A stretch of 64,000 nucleotides of DNA from an uncultured Lachnospiraceae bacterium (GCA_910579225.1 CAJTTI010000013.1:1-64000); one strand, 5' to 3'. Shown: positions 25,777 through 34,099, counted from the stretch's first letter. The notes: generated by a model not told the origin, from the letters alone. Made by a program: numbers and translations.

Positions 25777-25877
25777 AGTTCCGCTTCGCCCCTTCCCACA
25801 CCCGTTGGTCTGGAAGCATGTCCGGACGCTTTCCCGTCCTTACATCCTTCCGGGGCGTTGTCCGGGGCTTCGCTGTT
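25777..25877 (-). repeat. Structured intergenic repeat, unit next to icd
   Basis: A 101-base unit identical to the unit at 25883-25983. On the minus strand it begins AACAGCGAAGCCCC, includes an inner hairpin GGACG, loop GGAAAG, CGTCC, flanked by GGAAG/CTTCC, and ends GGGGCGAAGCGGAACT. The unit stops seven bases before the icd AGGAG. Confidence 0.9.
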
Positions 25878-25882
25878 TTTAT

Positions 25883-25983
25883 AGTTCCGCTTCGCCCCTT
25901 CCCACACCCGTTGGTCTGGAAGCATGTCCGGACGCTTTCCCGTCCTTACATCCTTCCGGGGCGTTGTCCGGGGCTTCGCTGTT
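25883..25983 (-). repeat. Structured intergenic repeat, unit next to the GntR gene
   Basis: This is the second, identical 101-base copy, five bases from the first (period 106). Its outer end overlaps the TAA stop codon of the GntR gene (25982-25984), so the tandem pair fills the whole space from one stop codon to the next Shine-Dalgarno. Confidence 0.9.
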
Positions 25984-26662
25984 ATAAAATCCGCTCCAGG
26001 CCGTATCCCTGAATACAGTCTATGGTATGTTTTACATGTACTTTAGCCAGTTCCTCAGCCTGGTCTGCATCCCTGGCCTGCACTGCTTCAAAAATTGCCC
26101 GGTGCTCCTCTGTAGACTTCACTGAACGCCCCTGAGATGCAAGCGTCGCTCTTCGCACTTTTTTCACATAATCATGGAAATCCGAGAGCACATGATTCAG
26201 TATCCGGCTGTTGGATGCTCTGTACAGCTGTTCATGGAACAGGCCGTCCAGTTCATACAATTTATCATAATTTGCCTTTTTCGTATGGTACTCCGAGAGG
26301 CAAAGGGTCTCCTCCAGGCCTTCCAGCTGTTCATCTGTAATATGTTCTGTCGCCCACCTGGCGCAGAGTCCCTCCAGCATGGAACGGATAATGTAGATGT
26401 CTTTTACATCCTTCGCCGTAATCATATTGACAAAAGCACCGCGGTTTGGGATGATATTGACCAGCCCTTCCAGTTCTAACTGTCTCAGAGCTTCTCGAAC
26501 TGGAGTTCTGCTCACTCCCAATTCGGTGCCAATCGCCGCTTCTTTCAGCTCCATGTTCTGCTGATATCTACCACTCAGTATATCTTCGCGAATATTTTCA
26601 TAAACACGTCCCCTCAGAGAATACTTGTCTCGACTCTCTTTAGGTCCCTGTCTGTCTCCCAT
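25982..26662 (-). CDS. GntR-family regulator, FadR (FCD) subfamily
   Basis: The 226-residue protein has an N-terminal winged helix (VYENIREDILSGRYQ, then LGVSRTPVREALRQLELEGLV) and a C-terminal all-helical FCD domain with likely metal or acid-binding His residues (about 135-200). FCD regulators usually sense small carboxylic acids. Its place between citrate synthase and icd suggests it responds to citrate or a related acid and controls this operon. Two GTATAC palindromes in the operon promoter (28094-28122) match the TnGT..ACnA half-site pattern of the subfamily. The stop codon abuts the tandem repeat. It starts five bases after the citrate synthase stop. Confidence 0.9.
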   Translation of the reverse strand: MGDRQGPKESRDKYSLRGRVYENIREDILSGRYQQNMELKEAAIGTELGVSRTPVREALRQLELEGLVNIIPNRGAFVNMITAKDVKDIYIIRSMLEGLCARWATEHITDEQLEGLEETLCLSEYHTKKANYDKLYELDGLFHEQLYRASNSRILNHVLSDFHDYVKKVRRATLASQGRSVKSTEEHRAIFEAVQARDADQAEELAKVHVKHTIDCIQGYGLERIL

Positions 26663-26667
26663 TGTCT

Positions 26668-28071
26668 CTATGCCTCCTGTACAATCTGCACTCCCGTCTT
26701 CTCACAGGCATCCTGAATCACATTCAGAAGCTCTTCATCTGTCAGAACGGTCACCCGTCCGCTCTCATACTCATGATCCACCCAGGCCTTCACCATACGC
26801 ACCAGATCTGAATTCTTATCCAGCATCCGTTCTTTTCGCAGTCCAAAATATGTATTGATCCAATGAGCGATCCCCGCAAGTCCAGATGTATTGGATACTG
26901 ATACCAGTGCCGGACGTTTCAGAAACTTTTCTGTATCAAAAATATTGTAAATCTCTTCATTCTTCAGGAGTCCGTCTGCATGAATCCCAGCCCGAGTCAC
27001 ATTAAAACTCCTGCCCACGAACGGAGTTCTGGATGGAATTTTATACCCAATCTCTTTCTCATAATATTCTGCCAGTTCTGTAATAATCGTCGTATCCATG
27101 CCATCCAGCGTTCCCCGAAGCTGTGCATATTCAAACACCATAGCCTCCAGAGGCGTATTACCAGTGCGCTCTCCGATACCGAACAGCGAACAGTTTACAC
27201 CGGAAGCTCCGTAAAGCCATGCAGTCGTGGAATTGCTGACTGCTTTATAAAAGTCATTATGACCGTGCCACTCGATTAATTCTGACGGAAATCCCGCATG
27301 TACCTGAATCCCATAGATAATCCCCGGAACCGAACGGGGAATTACTGCACCCGGATAATTGACCCCATAGCCCATCGTGTCACAACAGCGCACCTTAATC
27401 GGAATATTATAATAATCCATCATATTCTTCAGTTCCAGACAGAACGGAATCACATAGCCGTAAATATCAGCTCTTGTAATATCTTCCAGATGACACCTGG
27501 GGCTGATTCCAATTTCCAGACAGTCTCTCACGATATTCAAATAATGCTGCATGGCTTCCCGCCTGGTCTTTTTCATCTTATAAAAGATATGATAATCCGA
27601 ACAGCTCACCAGAATACCGGTTTCCTTCATCCCCAGATCTTTTACCAGCTGAAAATCTTCCTTATTGGCACGGATCCAACTGGTCACTTCCGGAAACTTA
27701 TACCCCTTTTCCATACATTTATAAACAGCATCTCGGTCTTTCTTACTATATAGAAAAAACTCTGACTGACGGACCAGCCCTTTATGACCGCCCAGCTTAT
27801 GCAGATAGTCATAAATGGTCACAATCTGTTTCGTGGAATAGGGCGCACGGGACTGCTGTCCGTCACGGAAAGTCGTATCTGTGATCCAGATCTCATCCGG
27901 CATATGATGGGGAACAATCCGATCATTAAATGCAATTTTGGGAATCTCCGTATATGGATACAAATTCCGAAAAGTGTTCGGATGCTCCACATCCACCAGC
28001 GGATACATATGTTCTTCCAGCTGCAGTAAATTCGTGTGCCTGTCAAAATGAACCGCTCTGTTATTATCCAT
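26668..28071 (-). CDS. Re-type citrate synthase (HMGL family)
   Basis: A 467-residue member of the DRE-TIM metallolyase (isopropylmalate/homocitrate synthase) family: ITDTTFRDGQQSR is the metal/acyl-binding first strand, and HGHNDFYKAVSNSTTAWLYG holds the conserved HxH metal ligands. It differs from LeuA in having a long N-terminal extension (about 60 residues) and a C-terminus without the LeuA regulatory domain. It resembles the Re-citrate synthase described in Clostridium kluyveri. Co-location with icd supports citrate synthesis rather than leucine synthesis. The ATG at 28071 follows GAGGAG by six bases. It is first in the operon. Homocitrate or isopropylmalate synthase activity remains possible. 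Confidence 0.82.
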   Translation of the reverse strand: MDNNRAVHFDRHTNLLQLEEHMYPLVDVEHPNTFRNLYPYTEIPKIAFNDRIVPHHMPDEIWITDTTFRDGQQSRAPYSTKQIVTIYDYLHKLGGHKGLVRQSEFFLYSKKDRDAVYKCMEKGYKFPEVTSWIRANKEDFQLVKDLGMKETGILVSCSDYHIFYKMKKTRREAMQHYLNIVRDCLEIGISPRCHLEDITRADIYGYVIPFCLELKNMMDYYNIPIKVRCCDTMGYGVNYPGAVIPRSVPGIIYGIQVHAGFPSELIEWHGHNDFYKAVSNSTTAWLYGASGVNCSLFGIGERTGNTPLEAMVFEYAQLRGTLDGMDTTIITELAEYYEKEIGYKIPSRTPFVGRSFNVTRAGIHADGLLKNEEIYNIFDTEKFLKRPALVSVSNTSGLAGIAHWINTYFGLRKERMLDKNSDLVRMVKAWVDHEYESGRVTVLTDEELLNVIQDACEKTGVQIVQEA

Positions 28072-28093
28072 CTTATTCTCCTCATTTTGTATT

Positions 28094-28147
28094 ATTGTAT
28101 ACAATCACTCATCGTATACATTTTAACATGTTTCTTCTGGTTGTCAA
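28094..28147 (-). promoter_or_regulatory. Promoter with twin GTATAC operators for the citrate synthase operon
   Basis: On the minus strand TTGACA (28142-28147), a 16-base spacer and TAAAAT (28120-28125) form a strong promoter. ATTGTATACAAT (28094-28105, a perfect palindrome) and ATCGTATACATT (28111-28122) are centred 17 bp apart. The second overlaps the -10 and likely start, the first lies just downstream. This suits repression by the FCD-type GntR protein encoded in the operon. Confidence 0.65.
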
Positions 28148-28343
28148 GAGGACTTCTGGCAGAGATTACTGTTGGGAATAGTTCCAAAAGTATTTAAAAC
28201 CGTTTGAAAGATCTTCCTTTTTCAGCCGGTTTATGGTATACTGAGAGACGAAAGCATCTCATCTGTCGGCTGGAAAATTCCTTTAAATTTCACTGACGGA
28301 ACGTAGGGGCTTTTATTATGTTACTGGAAAAGGAGAGAGAAAC

Positions 28344-30374
28344 ATGGCTGAGAAAGGATCAAACTCCCATCATCGGAAGACCAGACAAAACCTCAACCGC
28401 CGGATCTTGAGAAACACCACACTCAATATCCTTGTATTAGTAATCGTATGCTGCATTATTATGGCTTTTTCCATGCAGTCGCTGACTAACAGTATCCTGC
28501 TGGACAGCCTGCAGCCCATGGCACGGCAGTCAGCCAAAACCGTGGAAGCCAACATCCACATGCTGGCAGACCGGATGATCACGATTGCAGGAGATCCTCG
28601 TATGAATTCTGCACTTGTTGGTAACGACACCGAAAACATATCATCCAACTCAGCAACCATCCAAGACAGCCGTGAAGAACTGCTTAAAGAAGCCGCTGAG
28701 ATTTATGAATTACATACTATTGGTCTGTATAATATGAATGGTCAGTTAGTCCAGGGGATCAATAGCGCACCAGAACGCCTGGAAGAAAGTTTTTTTGCAC
28801 TTCTTCGTGAAACAGATAATTTAACAACCAATTCCACCACTATCTTTCAGGATAAGCTAGGCATCACTATGGGAATGCCAGTAAAAGAAGACGGAGAAAC
28901 TGCCCTGTATGTGGCTGGAGTTTATAAATATGATACACTGAACGATGTAATCAGCAGCATCAATCTGGGCAGGCACAGCATGGCATACATGGTTAATCAT
29001 CAGGGGGTTGTCATTGGACATTCCGATCAGTCCTTAATCCAGTCAGGATATTCACTGGTTCAGCTCAACGGCGGAAACGAACAGGCTGTAAGCCGCATCA
29101 CCACCGGCGAAACCGGAGCCATTGAAATCCCTGTCGATGGAGAGAATATGCTGGTGGCCTTTTCTCCTGTTCGCGGTACCCAGTGGTCTCTGGTCATTCA
29201 GATCCCAAAATCAGACTACAATCATCTGATTAATGCTGCCATGCTGGCAGCAATATTGACCACACTTGCAGTTCTTTTCGTCTCTATCTTTTTGATTCTG
29301 CGCCTAGCCCGGTCGATCTCCTGTCCGGTCAAAAGCGTAACAGAACGAATGGTCGCCCTTTCAGACGGAGACCTGCACACAAAAATAACCCCCGTCTGTT
29401 CAGGAGATGAACTGGAGATTATGACACAAACCCTTACTTCCACGGTAGAAAGTGTCAACAGTTACATTTCTGACATCCAGCAGGTATTAACCAATATCGC
29501 AGACGGCAATCTGTGTGTAAAGCCCCAGGTAGAATACAAAGGCGATTTTGCTCTGATTCAGGCAAGCCTGCACATTATCATTCAGTCTCTCAATGAAACG
29601 ATCACGGGGTTCAGTGCTGCTGCTTCCCGGCTTGCTAATATGTCCGAAGAACTGAATGGGCAGTCCGGACAGCTACATCAGGCTTCTGTAGAACAAAATC
29701 AGGCCACGGAAGCATTGCTGCAGGAAGTATCCCATGTAAAAGAGCGCCTGGCCAATGTCACAGAAAACAGCAGCAAAACCCGCTCCATGACCGAAGAAAT
29801 CACCCGGTGCGTCCAGGAAGCCAACACCCGGATGTCATCCCTTTCCAGTGCCATGGACAATATCAGCGTCAATGCCCAGGAAATCACCAAAATTGCCAAA
29901 GCCATTGAAGATATCGCTTTTCAGACCAGTATTCTGGCCATTAATGCCTCTGTGGAAGCCGCCCGGGCCGGAAGCGCCGGTAAAGGATTTGCAGTGGTTG
30001 CGGATGAAGTCAAACAGTTAGCTTCAAGAAGTGCTGAAGCAGCCGGAAACGCCACCAATATGGTAAACAGCACCAGAGCTATCATTCAGACCGGTGTGGA
30101 ACTGACTGCGGATACCGCAGATTCCTTGCAGTCTATCTCATCTGTATCTGATCAGATCAATATAATCTCTGATCATCTGGTGGCAGCAGTTAAAAGTCAG
30201 GAAAAGGCTCTCTCCATCATGGACGAACGGATCGAAACGATTTCCGCAATTGCTGACCGAAATCTGCAGAATGCAGAAGGCACAGAACAGTCCAGCGGAC
30301 TGCTCGCTGAAGAAGCAGAATCCCTTCGTGGTCAGGTCAAAAAATTTTCTTTAAAGGAGGAATATGAGATATGA
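28344..30374 (+). CDS. Methyl-accepting chemotaxis protein
   Basis: A 676-residue receptor: a cytoplasmic basic start, TM1 (about 28-50), an extracellular dCache-like sensor (about 55-290), TM2 (about 293-315), a HAMP domain (about 315-370), a second HAMP-like stretch (about 375-425), and a signalling domain whose hairpin tip reads VEAARAGSAGKGFAVVADEV. It would pass ligand binding to CheA. GGAGAGAG precedes the ATG. It is an isolated receptor with no che or flagellar genes nearby. It overlaps the FMN-binding lipoprotein gene by ATGA, so the two are produced together and may form one sensor. The 272-bp upstream gap holds an extended -10 (TGGTATACT, 28234-28242) but no clear -35. Confidence 0.93.
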   Translation: MAEKGSNSHHRKTRQNLNRRILRNTTLNILVLVIVCCIIMAFSMQSLTNSILLDSLQPMARQSAKTVEANIHMLADRMITIAGDPRMNSALVGNDTENISSNSATIQDSREELLKEAAEIYELHTIGLYNMNGQLVQGINSAPERLEESFFALLRETDNLTTNSTTIFQDKLGITMGMPVKEDGETALYVAGVYKYDTLNDVISSINLGRHSMAYMVNHQGVVIGHSDQSLIQSGYSLVQLNGGNEQAVSRITTGETGAIEIPVDGENMLVAFSPVRGTQWSLVIQIPKSDYNHLINAAMLAAILTTLAVLFVSIFLILRLARSISCPVKSVTERMVALSDGDLHTKITPVCSGDELEIMTQTLTSTVESVNSYISDIQQVLTNIADGNLCVKPQVEYKGDFALIQASLHIIIQSLNETITGFSAAASRLANMSEELNGQSGQLHQASVEQNQATEALLQEVSHVKERLANVTENSSKTRSMTEEITRCVQEANTRMSSLSSAMDNISVNAQEITKIAKAIEDIAFQTSILAINASVEAARAGSAGKGFAVVADEVKQLASRSAEAAGNATNMVNSTRAIIQTGVELTADTADSLQSISSVSDQINIISDHLVAAVKSQEKALSIMDERIETISAIADRNLQNAEGTEQSSGLLAEEAESLRGQVKKFSLKEEYEI

Positions 30375-30817
30375 ACCGAATACGAACTCTGACTCTGATA
30401 TGGTTGTTCATGACCGTACTGTCGTTGACAGCCTGCAACAGGAAAACGGACCTTCAGGATGGCTACTATACGGCTCAGGCTGCTGAATTCAGTCATGGGT
30501 GGAAAGAATACATTACAATCATGGTAAAAAGCGGCAGCATCGTCTCCGTAGAATACAACGCAGAAAATTCCAGCGGCTTTATTAAAAGTTGGGACAACGC
30601 CTATATGCAGAATATGCTTCTCTCCTCCGGAACCTACCCCAATGAATACACCCGCTACTACGCCGGACAGCTACTGGACAGACAGACCGGCGAAAGCATC
30701 GACGTTATGAGCGGCGCAACTTCTTCCTATGATTCTTTTCAAAAATTGGCCGCAGCCGTCCTGGAGCAGTCCCGAAAAGGCGACTCCAGCATTGTAACTG
30801 TTGATACCTCGCATTAG
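30371..30817 (+). CDS. FMN-binding domain lipoprotein
   Basis: A 148-residue lipoprotein precursor (LSLTAC, Cys22) carrying an FMN_bind domain. The motif DVMSGATSS (SGATSS at about 114-119) is the acceptor for covalent FMN attached by ApbE-type flavin transferases; the Thr would carry the flavin. Such proteins shuttle electrons outside the membrane in RnfG/NqrC and extracellular electron transfer systems. It is translationally coupled to the upstream chemoreceptor, which suggests redox sensing or ligand presentation to that receptor rather than respiration. No ApbE gene is in the window. Confidence 0.85.
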   Translation: MNRIRTLTLIWLFMTVLSLTACNRKTDLQDGYYTAQAAEFSHGWKEYITIMVKSGSIVSVEYNAENSSGFIKSWDNAYMQNMLLSSGTYPNEYTRYYAGQLLDRQTGESIDVMSGATSSYDSFQKLAAAVLEQSRKGDSSIVTVDTSH

Positions 30818-30824
30818 ACTCAAG

Positions 30825-30917
30825 AGAGCGACTGTAAAATTTCCTGGTTTCACAGGATCTTTCTGATATTAAATATCATCTCCTGCAAAAACCGACTATT
30901 TTACAGCCGCTCTTTTT
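30825..30917 (+). terminator. Long hairpin terminator between convergent genes
   Basis: AGAGCGACTGTAAAAT (30825-30840) pairs with ATTTTACAGCCGCTCT (30898-30913) with one mismatch. A second hairpin (GATATTAAATATC) lies in the loop. On the plus strand TTTTT follows, giving a terminator for the chemoreceptor pair. It may also stop trxA transcription from the other side. Confidence 0.75.
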
Positions 30918-30922
30918 CTCAT

Positions 30923-31240
30923 CTATACATCTCTCAGCATGGCAGTAATCTGTTCTTTGGGTTTATAACCAACAGATGTATTGACTACTTTTCCATTTTT
31001 CACAACGACAACTGTAGGAATATTCTCAACTGCGAACATGGCAGCCAATTCCGGCTCTTCATCAACATTAATCTTACCAACTTTGGCTCTTCCTTCATAC
31101 TCTTCAGCAATCTCTTCGATGACAGGAGACAGCATCCTGCAGGGAGGGCACCAGACTGCCCAGAAGTCCAGCAGCACCGGCAAGTGTGACTTTACGACCT
31201 CAGCTTCAAAATTATTCTTTGTAATCTTTAATTCCGCCAT
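30923..31240 (-). CDS. trxA: Thioredoxin with WCPPC active site
   Basis: A 105-residue thioredoxin fold with LLDFWAVWCPPCRMLSPVI at about 23-41 and the cis-Pro segment NIPTVVVVKNG. The active site is C31-P-P-C34 instead of the common CGPC, a change expected to alter redox potential and partner choice. The ATG at 31240 has AAGGAG eight bases upstream; a longer reading from 31294 would overlap the neighbouring gene. The upstream partner is an FTR-like iron-sulfur protein, so electrons may come from ferredoxin rather than NADPH. Confidence 0.93.
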   Translation of the reverse strand: MAELKITKNNFEAEVVKSHLPVLLDFWAVWCPPCRMLSPVIEEIAEEYEGRAKVGKINVDEEPELAAMFAVENIPTVVVVKNGKVVNTSVGYKPKEQITAMLRDV

Positions 31241-31254
31241 TCTTTTGTCTCCTT

Positions 31255-31458
31255 CTAACCTGTGATTTGTTTGTAATAAAGCATGCAGTGACAATAGCCT
31301 TCAAAACCCGGATCTTTGATCTGTTCTCTGAATTCCCGACACATGCATTTGTATTCGTCTTTTTTCTCCGTCCGGCAGGGACAATATCCCCCGGTCCGCT
31401 GAAGACCTTCTTTTACTGTCCTGACAATTTCTTCATCCGGATTCAATGTAATCTTCAT
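31255..31458 (-). CDS. Small ferredoxin-thioredoxin reductase catalytic-like protein
   Basis: A 67-residue protein with six cysteines in three CxC pairs: C26-P-C28, C38-M-C40 and C56-H-C58, ending GYCHCMLYY. This is the pattern of the FTR catalytic chain, which binds a [4Fe-4S] cluster beside a redox-active disulfide and reduces thioredoxin with ferredoxin electrons. The spacing (9 and 15 residues between pairs) differs from the plant/cyanobacterial 16 and 8, and the chain is short, so it is a compact variant. It lies 14 bases upstream of trxA on the same strand. AGGAGG precedes the ATG. Confidence 0.8.
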   Translation of the reverse strand: MKITLNPDEEIVRTVKEGLQRTGGYCPCRTEKKDEYKCMCREFREQIKDPGFEGYCHCMLYYKQITG

Positions 31459-31573
31459 TTGCCTATACCTCCTGGATCAACCCTCGTTCGTTATATTATG
31501 TTTCTATTTTAACGAAAAGAACAGATGACAACTGTAACCAGGTCTCATAATATGGAAATTTTTTAGTATGTAT

Positions 31574-32263
31574 CTATATCATGCGTAGTCCTTCAATATC
31601 CCGGAGCAAAATCGTTCCACGCCGAATCTCCACAAGGCCGTCCGATACAAAGCGCCGGAGCATCCTTGCAACTACCTCACGGGCAGAATTAATCTGCTGC
31701 GCGACCTGTTCCTGTGTCATCCGGATCTGCAGACTGCCGGTTTTCTCATATTCCTGAAGCAGAAATCCGGCGAGACGCTGGTCGAACTTTGCAAAAAGAA
31801 TCTGCTGCATGGTCCACATAACAGAGGAAAAACGCTCCATCATCAGCTCATACATAAAACATTTTACATAAATATTTTCTTCTGTCAGATGCCGGAAAGC
31901 TACCGAACTGATGATCAGCAAATCACAGTCCCTGTCTGCCGTCATATGTGTCTCAAAAGTGATCTGGCTGATCACGCAGGCAGCGGACAATACACAGGGG
32001 TCTCCCTCCTCCAGACGAAACAGCATAATCTCACGTCCTTCTTCCGAGAGAAGGCTGATCCTGATACTACCTTTCAATACAAAGACCATACCCAAGCACA
32101 CACTACCACTGCCGAAAATCGCGGCTCCTTTTTTATAATGCCGGACTGTCGCATGACTCACCGCATATTCTTTTTGCTTTTCTTCCATTTTCTCCCAGAA
32201 TGAAAGCTGGGAAAGCCTCTCCTTTATTTCTGTTTCTCCATAATTCCTGTCCATCATCTGCAT
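31574..32263 (-). CDS. Crp/Fnr-family transcriptional regulator
   Basis: This 229-residue protein has an N-terminal cyclic-nucleotide-binding-like beta barrel (about 20-135) and a C-terminal winged helix with MTQEQVAQQINSAREVVARML (about 180-200). There is no N-terminal Fnr-type cysteine cluster; single Cys residues occur at about 56, 89 and 96. It may sense redox or a small effector, as other Clostridial Crp-like regulators do. It lies 115 bases upstream of the FTR-like/trxA pair in the same direction, making that pair a plausible target. AAAGGA precedes the first ATG. Confidence 0.88.
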   Translation of the reverse strand: MQMMDRNYGETEIKERLSQLSFWEKMEEKQKEYAVSHATVRHYKKGAAIFGSGSVCLGMVFVLKGSIRISLLSEEGREIMLFRLEEGDPCVLSAACVISQITFETHMTADRDCDLLIISSVAFRHLTEENIYVKCFMYELMMERFSSVMWTMQQILFAKFDQRLAGFLLQEYEKTGSLQIRMTQEQVAQQINSAREVVARMLRRFVSDGLVEIRRGTILLRDIEGLRMI

Positions 32264-32395
32264 TTTTTCCTTTCTGTATTTTTTCCTTTCTTCCAGGAAG
32301 TAGATACCCCGACAACCTCATCCATCGCAAAATTTATTTTGGCCTGACAATTTACTTTGCCAGGCCAGAAAACTGATACAACTATACACGCATTC

Positions 32396-34099
32396 TCAAA
32401 AGGATTCTCTGAGCCCTCGCATGGCCCGGAAACTGCCATACAAATCCAGAAGACCAAATCCCCAGGTTTTATTCGGGTAACTATATGTTCCAGGACGTCT
32501 GGCGCCCCGGATCAAAAATCTCTGAATCGCAGAGCCATCCATAGTCGGCACGTTGCCCTGAACAATCCCCCATTCCATCAGAAGGACGGATGCTCCCGCT
32601 GCCAAAGCTGCTGCCGCACTGGTTCCTGTCAATGTACTTCCCCTTCCAAAGCGATCAATTGCAGACACATCCACCGCCGGCGCCGCAATATCCGGTTTCT
32701 GATTTGCATTTCTGGTCTTTCCTCTCCCTGAATCCATCCACACACTCTCTGTACTGCCCTCATAGCCTGCCACCGTCAACACTCTTAATGTATTGCCCGG
32801 ATCCGTGATTGTCGTATCCGGATCCGGACGTAGAAAATAAGTACCGTCACTGATAAACCCGGTTATCGGCAACCAGATATGAAAACTATTCTCCAAATCA
32901 CCGGAAGAAAAGATCCGCAGCCTCCAGATCCCCGGTGTCGGGTCCCGAAAAGACATTAATAGTCTTTCATCTCCCGACACGACTTCTGACAGCTCATACT
33001 GTACATCCAAAATCGTATCCTCAAATACAAAGTCAAACCGCTGCTGCTCCAGAATCCTGGGAAAGATTCTGGGAATCTGCTCTCCCGAAGGGGAGGTAAC
33101 TTCTGCTGCAAACATCCCCGGCGCATTTCCCCACAGGTTTAACTGAAATCCATCTTCATTTTCCCCTACTCGAAGCTCCACATCCAGATATCCCGGATTT
33201 TTAGGAACTATACCGAAGAAATGATGCCCTTTATTTCCTTCATTTCCGCCGGCAACCACCACAGTTCTGCCTACCCTGCTTCCAAAATCATCCAGATACT
33301 GTCCCAATGCCGTATTCCCTGTATGTCCGCCGGAATTACTGCCAAGAGCAATACAGATAATCAGCGGACGGTTTTCACGGGAAGCCAGCTGATCCAGATA
33401 ACGGACTGCAAGCATCATATCTGTTTCCTGATAGGCGATACTGTCCTGAGGAATCTCCTGGAGCTGACGGATAAATGGTTTTGCCTGTTTCAATTTTACA
33501 AATGCAATAGAACATTCCGGTGCGGCTCCGATAAAGTTCTCACTTTCCAGCTGAGAGCCGGCCGCAATAGACGCCACTTTTGTCCCATGCCCATTGGGAT
33601 CCGCACCTGGAAGCTCTGTTCCCCCCTCTTCCAGAAGCCGATCAATCTCTTCTGCGGAGTAGGCACTCCCATAGAGAAATCCCACAGGCGGAGTCCCGCT
33701 TTGATCTGTCTGATCCCACAATCCTATCACTCTGGTCCCGCCCTCTCTGTCTCTGAAAACCGGTTGTTCCAGAGCAATCCCGGAATCCAGAAAACCCAGA
33801 ATCACCCCGCTCCCACGAAGCTGGAGAGCCGGTTGGTTCTGGATCGGAAGAATCCTGGTATATTCCAGACTCTCTGTATTCATCTGCGTATGGCAATATG
33901 GAATCGCATAATCTCCGATTGGTACATTCTGCGCATCTCTCAGGACTTCACTCCTGTTTACATAAAAAACACTGAAATTCCGGCTGACATATTGAGTGCA
34001 CACACCAAAAGGATGATCCTCCTGCCCTGCGTTTCTCACGTCGATTTTCCATATAAAATCCATATAATCATCCGATAATATCGCTTCTTTGCAATCCAT
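32396..34099 (-). CDS. Csp-like S8 subtilase (germination-protease type)
   Basis: A 567-residue subtilisin-family protease with the triad in ILGFLDSGI (Asp near 105), DPNGHGTKVASIAAG (His near 171) and LTGTSAAAALAAG (Ser near 505). All three residues are present, so it should be active. A long insertion (about 330-450) with a beta-rich domain and the N-terminal prodomain-like region match the CspA/B/C family, which in Clostridium perfringens activates the cortex lytic enzyme SleC on germination. There is no signal peptide, as in Csp proteins. ATG 34099 has GGAG seven bases upstream; a TTG at 34114 is the alternative. It is downstream of an unknown coiled-coil gene. Confidence 0.85.
   Translation of the reverse strand: MDCKEAILSDDYMDFIWKIDVRNAGQEDHPFGVCTQYVSRNFSVFYVNRSEVLRDAQNVPIGDYAIPYCHTQMNTESLEYTRILPIQNQPALQLRGSGVILGFLDSGIALEQPVFRDREGGTRVIGLWDQTDQSGTPPVGFLYGSAYSAEEIDRLLEEGGTELPGADPNGHGTKVASIAAGSQLESENFIGAAPECSIAFVKLKQAKPFIRQLQEIPQDSIAYQETDMMLAVRYLDQLASRENRPLIICIALGSNSGGHTGNTALGQYLDDFGSRVGRTVVVAGGNEGNKGHHFFGIVPKNPGYLDVELRVGENEDGFQLNLWGNAPGMFAAEVTSPSGEQIPRIFPRILEQQRFDFVFEDTILDVQYELSEVVSGDERLLMSFRDPTPGIWRLRIFSSGDLENSFHIWLPITGFISDGTYFLRPDPDTTITDPGNTLRVLTVAGYEGSTESVWMDSGRGKTRNANQKPDIAAPAVDVSAIDRFGRGSTLTGTSAAAALAAGASVLLMEWGIVQGNVPTMDGSAIQRFLIRGARRPGTYSYPNKTWGFGLLDLYGSFRAMRGLRESF

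Noticed and set aside
25758..25925. N-terminal extension of isocitrate dehydrogenase running through the repeats
   Set aside because: The frame happens to stay open across the repeat, but AGGAG stands eight bases before the ATG at 25757, and the family begins there.
25777..25983. CRISPR array
   Set aside because: There are only two identical 101-base units with five bases between, no spacers and no cas genes.
26668..28071. 2-isopropylmalate synthase (leuA)
   Set aside because: The fold is the same, but there is no LeuA regulatory domain, a long N-terminal extension is present, and icd is in the operon; Re-citrate synthase fits better.
28220..28275. Riboswitch (for example c-di-GMP type) before the chemoreceptor
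   Set aside because: CAGCCG/CGGCTG can pair, but the stem spans the likely -10, and the conserved residues of the known c-di-GMP classes are absent.
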